From Bimastos eiseni (taxonomy: Eukaryota > Annelida > Clitellata > Crassiclitellata > Lumbricidae), in the NCBI GenBank assembly GCA_959347315.1, contig OY365814.1, forward strand, positions 2,345,661 through 2,409,660: a stretch of DNA of 64,000 nt, in the 5' to 3' direction. Both the position numbers and the translations under genes were made by a program. Under the pieces are notes generated by a model that did not search any database, had not been told where the DNA came from, and worked only from the letters and a program-made list of their open reading frames with translations. How positions within the stretch are numbered: the first letter of the stretch is position 1; every line of letters begins with the position of its first letter. Positions 55,180-64,000 of the stretch are shown here, piece by piece.

Positions 55180-55620
55180 GCAGGTTGCATATAATAGTCA
55201 TACTGGTAAAACATGTTGAATATAATTATTTGTAAAACGTGTTGGATAAATTGGTAAAATATGTTGGATATAATATATCCAACATATTTTACCAATTTAT
55301 CCGACATGTTTTACAAATGATTATATCCAGCATGTTGTAATATTATTACAACATGCTGGATATGTTGGCAAAACATGTTGAATATATTGGTAAACCATAC
55401 TGGATATAATTATTTGTAAAACATGTTGGATATATTAAGACTTATTGGAAAAATTAGTAAAATATGTTGGATATTATTACAACATGTTGGATAAGTTGGT
55501 GAAACATGTTGAATATATTGGTAAAACAGGTTGGATATAATCAAACATGTTGGATATATTGGTAACACATGTTGGATATATAGGTAAACATGTTGATTAT
55601 AATAAAACATTTTGGATTAG
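55180..55620. repeat. AT-rich ACATGTTGGATATA minisatellite with long palindromes
   Basis: Many variants of TGTTGGATATATTGGTAAAA occur in both orientations. Two strong palindromes stand out: arms 55221-55271 and 55275-55325 (51 bp, about 3 mismatches, 3-bp spacer), and arms 55323-55340 and 55346-55363 (18 bp perfect, 5-bp spacer). Confidence 0.92.
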
Positions 55621-55687
55621 AGGTCTGAGGGTAGAGCAATTTTGCTACCTTACCCGTACCTGTAACCCAGCTTCGATGACAGCAGCC

Positions 55688-56165
55688 GTTGGCTAGCGAT
55701 GGCGGCAGAAGCAGGAGAAGAAGAAGAAGGAAGTGGAGGAGGAGGATGGAAAGGAAGACGAGGAAGAGGACGGAAGCTGAAGTATGGGTAAATGGAGGAG
55801 GGGAGAAAGGAGACCAGCAGAAGGAGCAGGAGCAGAATCAGAAGGAAGAAGAGGAGATCGGAGGCAGAAGGAGGAGAAATAGGAGGAGGAGAAAAGGAAG
55901 AAGAGGTAGAAGAGGAGGGTGTAACTGGAGGAGGAGAGGAAGAAGAGAAGGATGAGGAGTAGCAAAAGAAGGTGAAGGAGAGAATAGAAGAGGTAGCTGG
56001 CGGTCAAAGGCAGAGGGAAAAGTTGGAGGATGAAGAGGAAAGGAAGAAGAGGACAAAATAGAGGAAGAAGAGGACAAAATACAGGAGGAGGAAGAGTAAA
56101 AGAGAGATAAAGAGCTGTAGGAGGAGCAGAAGCAGAAATTAGGAGTATGAGAAGGAAGATGTGAT
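55688..56165. repeat. Long purine-rich tract on the plus strand
   Basis: About 475 bp is almost only A and G on the plus strand (GAAGAAGAAG, GGAGGAGGAGG motifs). The ORFs on both strands here (Arg/Glu-rich plus, Ser/Leu/Pro-rich minus) are composition artefacts. Confidence 0.9.
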
Positions 56166-56612
56166 GAAAGAATAAAGATTGAGGAGGATCAGCTTCTTGC
56201 AATGACATTCGATGTTACATTCACCACCAAGTTGATTACTATACAGTTGAATACCATCATCTTTACTTTCACCTTGTGGACGATTGCATGTGCTTGATCT
56301 GCTGGTTTCGAAATTACACTTAGAATCATCTGCTGAGTCATCATTAACACCAAGCATTCCCGCAGCCAAGCACCTTGACGCGACGATGGCCAATTGGCCA
56401 TGTAACAACATGGCAACGATGACATACAATTTTCAAATGCAGTGGTTTGGAGCCTTCAATTCACGACACATTTGGGGTCCTTGGGGCACTTCAAGAACTT
56501 GCCCAAAAATTTTAAAAATTTACATGCTAACTAAGAAATATACAAGGCACCTATCGGCAACTATTCGAAGTTTCCATCCAAAAATTTCTTTTTAATGCAC
56601 CCTAATGACCAG

Positions 56613-57900
56613 GGCCTAGGACAGAGGGACACTGGAGCCATTTGGCATCAGGCCTCACTTGATAAAGGGCCTCAAAATTACAGCATTACGGTGCTATTTA
56701 TCGAAATGCGGAATTACGGTATTGAAAAGTTATTAATTGAAATGTAGAACTGAAATTTTTTTAATTATTTGGCGATTACGTTGTATAATTTAAACAGAAT
56801 ATTTTTCTAAAAATTCATTATTAGTTGTAAAATTGAAATGTTGTCAACACTCAACAGTCTAAACTCTATCATAAATCCTAAGTCAAACACTAAACCCTAA
56901 ATAATGTTTCAATACTAATATATCATTCTTATAATCCCATTCGCTGTGGTTAGTATGCTATGCTATACTATATACTTAGTCTCTTAGAACAATGGAGTAA
57001 CCAGGATTTGGAGTTTTTTATTGAATACTTTAAAAAATGTAATTATATAGTTATATTAAATTCCTATTAAATCAATGAGGAAATATATGCATTTCTTAAA
57101 TTATTATTTAATGCTCATTTAATGTACAATTTGGTAACCTCTAAAAAACAATTAGGGTTTGTGAGGGCAAGTGAAAAAATGGTTAAAATTTATATAAGTG
57201 AGGTTGATATTTGTGACATGAAAAAAATGTTAAATATTGTTAAGTGAACAATAAATTTTATTAAAACAAGACAATAGTTACTTCAAACTTTCTAAGGAAT
57301 TCATTTTCTGATTTGTTTTGAAACCTGCTTACTAACTGTATTGCATTGTGTGATGTGTCTGGTTACATAGGATTAGCATAAGTGAGAAATGAGCAATTTT
57401 ATTGTGGAAATATACGTTGTTTCCCCCTAACTATTAGTCTATTATATTATAAATAAATATTATTTAACTTTAATCTCTTACAGAAAGATGAAGATATCAC
57501 TCGAAAGTGGACATGAGAAATGAATGATATTGACTCGACAAAAGGAAGCTGCTTCAACAAGCCAAGCATATTCAAATTTGTTTGCACGTCCTTATGATCT
57601 TGATATAAGTAATTGGCTCAACTAGACTCAAGATCTTCAAGAAATAAATTCACCACAATCAGAAAGTACCCTCAAAGAGACTTTGACGAATGTAACAATC
57701 GTGACAGAGAATAGAGTTTTGAACCAAGAAAATGTAATTGTATAGCATTTAGCAATTGACAATGAATCAGATAATTCAAACAAGTTTCTTTCAAATCTTT
57801 CAAATATCATGAGACATATTGACATTGGAGCAGGATCTCATAGCGATCCAAAATTTCGATGTAGATTCTTAATGGGTCTCACCAGTTTGCGACTGATTTG
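56613..57900 (+). mobile_element. Possible hAT/zinc-finger transposon 5' relic
   Basis: CAGGGCCTAGGACAGAGGGA at 56607 resembles an hAT end. From 57486 the plus strand has a decayed frame (KISLESGHEK, stop, RQKEAASTSQAYSNLFARPY) reminiscent of the N-terminal part of hAT transposases with zinc fingers, then an unrecognised open stretch with stops at about 57621 and 57745. 56700-57480 is AT-rich with nothing else recognised. Confidence 0.35.
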
Positions 57901-57959
57901 CCAAAATGATCACCAAAATTGCAGATTTCCATATTGACCATCATTTCCTGTTATACTAC

Positions 57960-59312
57960 TGCACTTCGGCACTAGATAGAAGCGTTATCCCAGAAGAATG
58001 CGTCGCCGTCCCACACAGAGCGTTCCGGTTCCAAACCTATTCTAACACTATGCGCCTGCAGCGACTGCATGCCCAAGATTGGTTCTTGAACCTGCTCCGA
58101 TAACTAAGTATACACCGAGAAACCTCTACAAATTCTAAGTGGGATCGTTATATCCCAATCAATCCTTGTCGGGGTACCATTTTAACGCCAGTAAGACCCG
58201 AGTCGTGGATTGCAATTCCAACTCCTCTGCATGGTTAAAAGGAATTAACTAATTTAAGAGCCAGTGTCGATGAGGCACAAGCGTGACCGTCCGCTGATCG
58301 TGACCCGAATGCAGTTGGCGTTGTTGCTGAGAGCCATCGATTGTTTCCAAGTGGTACGGTTGGTGACCACCGTCTCGTCGGCGCTAGAGAACGATGTTAC
58401 ATTCGAATCTTTATCCGCCGGGCGATTGGTAGACCGATGTGGATGCCGACATGGCGGGCGACATGACCAGGCTTTCCGCAGTTGTAACAAACAAAGCGTC
58501 GGTCGCTGCCACCCGCTTGGTTAGCGAATTGACTTGGCTCCGTTGGAGTGGTTAAAAAGGTGGTTGCTGTTGACCAGGTGAAGTTGGCTGTATCTGTCCA
58601 GCTGACGGAAGATCTTTCTATTTAACTCATGCTGCCACGCAAAGATACCGCTCAACTGCATCTGAAGTTGCGCGCTAACATCACTCTCCTGAGTAGCCCG
58701 AACTCGATACGGTGGTCTGCGACGGTCGTCACCGTCGGATATCTGTGGGTAGGCTGATAGACGAAGCGCCATTCGGTAGGATTAGTCGATTGTTCTCGGT
58801 TCTCTGTCCCTTACCTCGAGAGAAAGTTCAAGATAACGGGTAGCCTCGATAAACGCGTCTCGAGCAACGATTTAAGTAGTCTCACTTGACGGCTACGGAT
58901 AGGTGAACACCACTAGACGCCAAATGTCGTGCAGTCACCAAGGCTCTCGTCGATCCTCTGACGCCGGTTTTACAGCTGAGCGCGGGAGGATTCCGGCTGC
59001 CCATTTGTTCCATATCTCTGATGAAGTCTCTCAACCAGCTGCTCGTAGGTTACGTCTTCCCTCGCTTCCTAGATCCGAAAGAAGTTGAGCGGCGGCTTTC
59101 TGCAACACACAACGAAGAAAATTGACTTTGTCGGCAACTGTCAACCTGTTATGCCTAGCACACACGTAAACCTGCGCCAGAAACGATTCAAAGGAACCGG
59201 TAATATCAAATTTTCTCGGTTTCATGGGTGCCTTCCGGTATCTCCACGATGAACCAGCGAAGTCCATGCGAGGGGCGTCGGCCGTGGACATTTGTGGCCG
59301 GTGCTGCCTCAA
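57960..59312 (-). pseudogene. Gypsy gag-protease relic
   Basis: Gag lies at 59031-59312 (KPRKFDITGSFESFLAQVYV, then CARHNRLTVADKVNFLRCVL). A middle part lies at 58521-58772, a decayed zinc-knuckle region at about 58400-58490, and the aspartic protease start RSRLCLIDTGS at about 58254-58286. Protease-like residues continue to about 57990 with stops. Frame changes separate the parts. Confidence 0.75.
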
Positions 59313-59364
59313 ATGCAGCGAAGTCGATCCCTTCGAGGGAATAGAGCAGTCGCAGAGGGTTCCC

Positions 59365-59790
59365 GTTCATTTCGTTGCAGATCATTTCGTCGCAGATCAT
59401 TTCGTCGCATTTATATTAATGAAAACAAATATATCTAAATGGAAGCGGGATTGATGAAAAGAAATTTATCCAAATGGAAGCAGGATTAGCGAATGAAATG
59501 TCTAAATGGAAGCATCCAGCGCCCATTTAAACAGAATTAGCTAGGCTACGTTCATCGCATCCAGCTTCCATTGAATTTTCATCGCATCCAGCTCCCATTT
59601 AAATAGAATTGTTTCATCGCATCCAGCTCCCATTAATGCAGAATTCTTTTAATCAATCCAGCTCCCAATTGAACGGAAATCCTTTCGTTGCACGCAGCTT
59701 CCATTTGAGCACAATTGAAATTCAACGAAATGATCTGCGACGAAATGAACTCCGACCAAATGATCTGTGACGAAATGAGCAATGGTGCGC
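59365..59790. repeat. Satellite words in both orientations
   Basis: 59430-59515 holds three copies of (A)AATGGAAGC(G/A)GGATTGATGA in plus orientation. 59545-59705 holds at least five inverted copies (CATCGCATCCAGCTTCCATT). The cluster is flanked by TTTCGTCGCAGATCATTTCG words at 59369-59409 and their inverse at 59725-59783, so the whole block is roughly palindromic about 59530. Confidence 0.8.
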
Positions 59791-59821
59791 GAAGGACTTG
59801 CTCAAGATCCCTACACAGTGA

Positions 59822-59932
59822 CGCACCGGACGAGGCTCGAACCCGCGCACTCAGCCCACACTGAACGTTACGGACTGACCGCTCTAACCGATCGACCACT
59901 GTGCCACACATGACCGAGTTCAAAAGTACTTC
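59822..59932 (-). ncRNA. tRNA-like Pol III unit, probable SINE head
   Basis: The minus strand has an A-box (TGGTCGATCGG at 59888-59898, followed by TTAGAGCGG) and a B-box (GGTTCGAGCCT at 59833-59843), 45 bp between them. That is wider than in most tRNAs but fits a tRNA with a long variable arm or a tRNA-derived SINE. A convincing anticodon arm is not visible. It partly overlaps a minus-strand ORF without features. Confidence 0.5.
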
Positions 59933-60199
59933 GTTTGAGTTCAACATGACGTTCGTAGCAGAGGTCGCTCATAGCAGGCCAAAGTTTTCCTCACACGCAA
60001 AACATATACGAAAAGTCAAAAATGATTGCAAAAGTTCTGACAAACAAAGTTCAACTCGACGGGCTGCTGTGTAAGTCCAGAAATAATGTTCAAAAGTCCC
60101 GGCCGATGGACAACGTTCAGAGAAAAACTTTGGAGAAACAAACTCCAACGAAATAATTTCTTATTGGAAATGCGTATGGAGTTGATAAATTGTTACAAA

Positions 60200-61500
60200 C
60201 TGATTTGTATAGACCTTTACAAAGGGCAGAACTGACGTACACGCTGCAACGAGTGCTTCTTTCTCAACCGTAGAGTAGTTCAACTCATGCGTCTTGAGAT
60301 TCCGAATTACGTAGCAAATCGAATGTTCCAAATCGTCAACAATTTGAAACAGTCATGCTCCGACAAATGAATGAGAAGCATCAACAGCTAACACAACCGC
60401 TTTGGAATAATCAGGTGGTCTTAAAATCGGCAGCGCAATCAACCTAGACTTCAAGTCCACATAGGCCTTATCTGCAGCATCAGACCAAATAAAAGGCACA
60501 TTATTTTCAACAACTCTATCAAAACTAAAGTAAGCTTAGTGTAATGTGCTAACTACTTGCGGTAGTAACCGGCTAAACCCAGCAAGGATCGCACTTTCAC
60601 TTGTTGGTAAACCAGGGAAAATTAAGCAACGCTTCAACTTTCTGTGGCTTGGTATGTTTGAGTTCACTCGCACTCGATGACCCAAGAAGTCAAGCTCTGC
60701 TTTTGCAAAGGTGCATATTTTTCCATTAAATCTCAAATTCGCATCACGAATTCGTTGCAACACTGCGCACATGTAACATGTGAGCAGACCAGTTTTTACT
60801 GAAAATGATCACATCGCGCATAGACGCATCGCAGAAGTCCTCTAAACAGTTGAAAACTTTACGCACCAAGCGAATAAAAGTTGCGGGCGCATTTCGTAAA
60901 CCAAGAGCCAGATATTTCCATGAAGCGTTACAAGGCCAGTTAAAGGCACAGCATATAGTGCCAAAGCAATCTAATAACAACCTTTGGTCATATCTAGCTT
61001 GGTCAAGATAGTAGCACCTCCTAGCTTATCTAACAAAGCATCAATCTTAGGCATAGGATACGGATCAGAGACTGTAACCAGGTTCAATTTTATAAAGTCA
61101 ACACACAGCCGTCCTGCACCATCAGGTTTAGGAACAGCTACAATCGGTGCAGCCCAAGTGCTATCCGACTCCTCTATGATTCCCAAACTGAGCAAGTGAG
61201 TTTCTCACTGTCTCTCTGACGCTCCTTCTCACTTTCTTCTCTCGCAGATTTCTCCTTTTGTTCATCCATAGCCATGCGTAATTTCCGGTTCTCCAATTCA
61301 GCTGCGAACTTAGCGTGCTCCAATTGCAACGCACATCCCGCTCTGTCTATCTCAACCTGCCTCTCCTGAGCAAAAGAATCAGCATTCTCTCTCCTTTCCT
61401 CAGCTAAAATCGTCTCTCTCTCTTCCTCAGCTAAAGCCTTCTCTCTTATTTCCTCAGCTAAAGCCTTCCATCTTTTATCCTCAGCCAAAGCCTTCTCTCT
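60200..61500 (-). pseudogene. Gypsy reverse transcriptase-RNase H relic
   Basis: From 61488 down there is a charged coiled-coil Gag-like stretch (ORF 61174-61488). Directly after it comes RT (LGIIEESDSTWAAPIVAVPK, LCVDFIKLNLVTVSDPYPMP, TILTKLDM; 60971-61195), then ORF 60744-60980 (LGLRNAPATFIRLVRKVF) and ORF 60536-60772 (AELDFLGHRV). RNase H follows (about 60210-60500: PPDYSKAVVLAVDASHSFVG, NYSTVEKEAL). The protease is missing between Gag and RT, so an internal deletion joined them. The catalytic YxDD is lost: the region reads ASMRDVIIFS where YLDDVIVFS is expected. Confidence 0.85.
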
Positions 61501-61587
61501 CTTTCCTCGGCTAAAGGGGCTTCAGCCTCAAGCTTGTCCTTCCTAGTCTGAGCCTCATCTTAAAATTTTAGCTTTGCTAACTCCAAC

Positions 61588-61592
<5 letters not shown>

Positions 61593-61647
<55 letters not shown>
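61593..61647. repeat. (TC)n microsatellite
   Basis: About 27 TC units within the decayed Gag-like region of the Gypsy relic. Confidence 0.95.
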
Positions 61648-61649
<2 letters not shown>

Positions 61650-62131
61650 CTTCCTCATGTTTAAATTGTCGGTCAAACGCCTCAGAGTCTTGCGGTGCTT
61701 TCAGCTCTGAAGCCTAAGCTTATAATTTCAGCTCCTCTTTCGGACTCTTAGCCTGTACCAGCATTTAAGCTAATAGCTTCTGAAACTGAACTACCCGAAA
61801 AATGAGGCGTTGGCTTTTCAAAATACGCAAAATGACGTCACCGTCTCAAGACACATAGGTCATAATCAAACAACACCCAAGCACGCTCTAATCCCTCCTA
61901 TTGAGCATCAGCTTATAAAGGCGAAGCACTCCTCAAAAGTAACCACTCTTATTTATCCCTTGAGGTAAAAGAATATTTAGGCACAGCAGATCAGCGTTTT
62001 TTATCATTTTTCTGTCAGTTAGTCTCATCGGTTCCATGTAAATTAATGTCTTTGAAACCTCTTTGCTAAGAATAATTGTAGAAAAGTTTGATACACACTT
62101 ATCTGACTCGAAGAATGTTGTTAAATTTTAG

Positions 62132-63249
62132 CGAAAATCGATGACCAGGTTCAGAATTTGCCAGTGTTCATAAATATGTCCCATGAGGACAAGAACTTAG
62201 AGAAGTATATTTTGAAAAGTCAACTCATCGGCATCGGTGCATTCGGTCATGTGTACGGTCCATGCTGCTATAAAGGAAAGACATGTGCTGTCAAGAAGCG
62301 ATGCATTGTCAAGAAGGAAACAGAAAAACAAGTTTCTTTATGTAAAAACATGACATTTTTTGATCATATTTTTCTGATAAAAGTTTATGATGTAAGCTAT
62401 TGTGCCGTAGGCTTACAGCATAATGCTATTTATACGTTCATGGAATTCGCTAGCGGAGGATCGTTACGAGATGTTCTCGTTGAGCGAGAAACTGATCTTC
62501 CGGTGGAGATCCAGAATGAATGGGGCATTCAGATCGCTGAAGGCATGGCTTATCTGCATGCTGTAAACATCGTTCACAGAGATCTCAAGTCGCTGAACAG
62601 TGAGTAGGCTCTACAATAATAATAATAATAATAATAATAATGATGATGATGATGCTGGTGAAGATGATGATGATCATGATGGCGGTGGTGTTTGTGATGA
62701 TGATGATGATGTTGATGGCGATGATGACGACGACTATTACGATGATGATGATAATGATGATGATGACGACGACGATGATAATGATAACAATAATAGTAAT
62801 AATTATTATTATTATAATATAGAAAATGCACTTCTCCAGTTCAGCATGATGGTTATGCGTGCACGATTTTTGTGCCGTATTTAAGAGAGTCTTATAGACG
62901 TCTTGATATGCACACTAGGGGTCTACGGGAATATTCGACCCACGAGTGCATTCATCTCTCATCTTTATACGGTTTTTTAGTAGTTACCAGAGCAGGCGCT
63001 ATGCAAATTCCCATAATGATTGAATACCGATATATATATATATATATATATATACAAAAATAATTTAGTTGTAGTCATGGAAGCGCATGCATCGTCCGAT
63101 CCATACAATAAGACACTAAAGATTACAGACTTTGATCAGATACGAGAGTTCGACGGAACCACATCTATGTCGGTCGCTGGATCATACCCTTGGATGGCGC
63201 CTGAAGTTCTTAATGATGGGATCTTCTCAACAGCCAGTGACGTTTGGAG
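62132..63249 (+). CDS. MLK-like protein kinase, two exons, atypical DFG motif
   Basis: Exon 1 (62132-62599, acceptor AAATTTTAG, donor A|GTGAGT, phase 1 at both ends) codes for the N-lobe: glycine loop LIGIGAFGHVYG, lysine in CAVKK, hinge TFMEFASGGSL, helix EWGIQIAEGMAYLHA and catalytic loop HRDLKSLN. Exon 2 (63069-63249, acceptor ATAATTTAG) continues with the MLK-type insert, KTLKITDFDQIREF in place of the DFG motif, the activation segment, GSYPWMAPEV and SDVW. It ends where related kinases are often spliced, but the donor is AG|GCGAGT, a GC donor or a mutated GT. The rest of the C-lobe is not found in the remaining 750 bp. Mixed-lineage kinases act in stress MAP-kinase signalling. Whether this copy is active is doubtful. 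Upstream exons were not found. Confidence 0.72.
62614..62822. repeat. (AAT)n-(GAT)n microsatellite in the kinase intron
   Basis: AATAATAAT runs into GATGATGATG with interruptions and returns to AATAATAATTATTATTATTA. It begins 15 bases after the exon 1 donor. A (TA)n tract at 63031-63053 ends 15 bases before the exon 2 acceptor. Confidence 0.92.
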
Positions 63250-63259
63250 GCGAGTCAAT

Positions 63260-63470
63260 CTATATTTAGGTTAAGTATTTTGAGAAGTTGTGCACCAAAT
63301 ATCACCAAACATCATCGAGGGTTATGCAGTGTGGGGCATCTACTCTTGCGCTCAGCTACAACTGCATTTGAATTTGCTGCTCAGGAAATCGGCTATCAAG
63401 AGGATTCTTGTATAGTTGCTTTTTTTGTTTAACGCCGAATTAACATCGGCCTACATGCAGATCTATTTTT
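63260..63470. other. Sequence after kinase exon 2, no exon confirmed
   Basis: An acceptor-like GGTTATGCAG at about 63321-63330 would join in frame and give VGHLLLRSATTAFEFAAQEI. The resemblance to the expected kinase helix is too weak for me to call it. Confidence 0.3.
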
Positions 63471-63477
63471 GGGTATG

Positions 63478-63580
63478 GGGACGTTTCATGCCGGAACCTT
63501 CATCACGGACTGTTCATTCCCGGACGTTTCGTCAAGTGGACTGTTCATCATAGGACGTTTCATCACCGGACATTACCAAT
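63478..63580. repeat. GGACGTTTCATCACCGGAC word repeat
   Basis: Five or six imperfect copies about 18 bp apart (GGGACGTTTCATGCCGGAAC, GGACTGTTCATTCCCGGACG and so on). It is related in wording to the 15-bp GGACGTTCGCTCATA minisatellite. Confidence 0.75.
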
Positions 63581-63629
63581 AATTAATACTGTATTGCTTC
63601 ATTACTTCTTAGCAATTCGCTCTTCTTGC

Positions 63630-64000
63630 ATGGAAGCTGGATTGATGAAAAGAATCATCCTTGAATAGAAGCTGGATTACTGAGAAAATCTGTTAAATGA
63701 AAGCGGAATCGATGAAAAGAATCATCCTTAAATATAAGCTGAATTAATGATGAAATTTTTGCTTCGACCTACATTGAAGCGGGATTGATGAAAAGAATCA
63801 TTCCTAACAGGAAGCCGGATTGGTGAGAAAACTCTGTTTAAATGGAAACAGGATTGATAAATGCACCATACCTAAATAGAAGCCGGATTGATGAGAAAAA
63901 TCTGCTTAAATTGAAGCGGGATTGATGAAATTAATCATTATTAACTAGAGGCTGGATAGTTGAGAAAAATCTGTTTAAATGGAAGCGGAATTGATGAAAA
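63630..64000. repeat. About 38-bp satellite, about 10 units, open at window end
   Basis: Units of the type GGAAGCTGGATTGATGAAAA plus GAATCATCCTTAAATA or AATCTGTTTAAAT alternate, all in plus orientation, from 63630 to the end of the window. The alternating spacers suggest a higher-order dimer of about 75 bp. Confidence 0.88.

Noticed and set aside
55689..56208. Arg/Glu-rich and Ser/Leu-rich ORFs
   Set aside because: Composition artefacts of the purine tract.
62574..62884. Asp-rich and His-rich ORFs in the kinase intron
   Set aside because: They come from the (GAT)n/(AAT)n microsatellite.
63331..63432. Possible third kinase exon
   Set aside because: An in-phase acceptor exists, but the encoded residues do not match the conserved kinase helix F region.

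Overview
This is nuclear DNA from an animal, most likely a marine invertebrate. The evidence is intron-containing genes with GT-AG splice sites, TATA promoters, PAN/Apple and MLK-like kinase domains, and a dense mix of metazoan mobile elements: CR1-like non-LTR elements, Gypsy, Tc1/mariner, hAT and a Polinton/Maverick-like element. I cannot name the species from sequence alone. Very little of the window is host coding sequence.

Layout. 1-16 kb and 20.65-26.1 kb are two copies (A and B) of one segmental duplication. It carries a small secreted-protein gene on the minus strand: exon Y (signal peptide plus PAN-like domain), exon X (second PAN-like domain) and exon Z (11-residue repeats). Copy A gained a CR1-like insertion (269-1991), an extra block of about 2.9 kb inside exon Z, and a triplication of a 2,890-bp unit, giving gene units A1, A2 and A3. 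Copy B has one unit. Both copies also carry a TATA box and a 30-codon micro-ORF on the plus strand. At 26.9-29.8 kb is a related two-PAN gene with its own signal-peptide exon and TATA box. All these exons are phase 1 at both ends, a modular layout that suits exon shuffling.

29-38 kb holds mariner and hAT relics, three remarkable minisatellites (40-bp units with CRE/AP-1-like sites, 18-bp units, and about 59 copies of a 15-bp unit) and an orphan transmembrane exon. 38.9-43.3 kb is a nest of a relic PIN-like repeat gene and a deleted Gypsy element (3' LTR kept) into which an intact-looking DD37E Tc1/mariner element has jumped. 43.7-51.5 kb is a truncated Polinton/adintovirus-like element. Its rightward block holds a protein-primed DNA polymerase (broken), an adenain-type protease (intact) and a fibre-like protein (broken). 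Its leftward block holds two small intact ORFs, the major capsid protein (broken) and a partial small virion-type protein. ATPase and integrase are absent.

51.5-62 kb is repeat-rich: nested duplications, long near-perfect palindromes, a purine tract, an hAT relic, Gypsy gag, protease, RT, RNase H and integrase relics, and a tRNA-like SINE head. At 62.1-63.25 kb two exons of an MLK-like kinase appear with a changed DFG motif. The window ends inside a satellite of about 38-bp units that also occurs elsewhere in the window.
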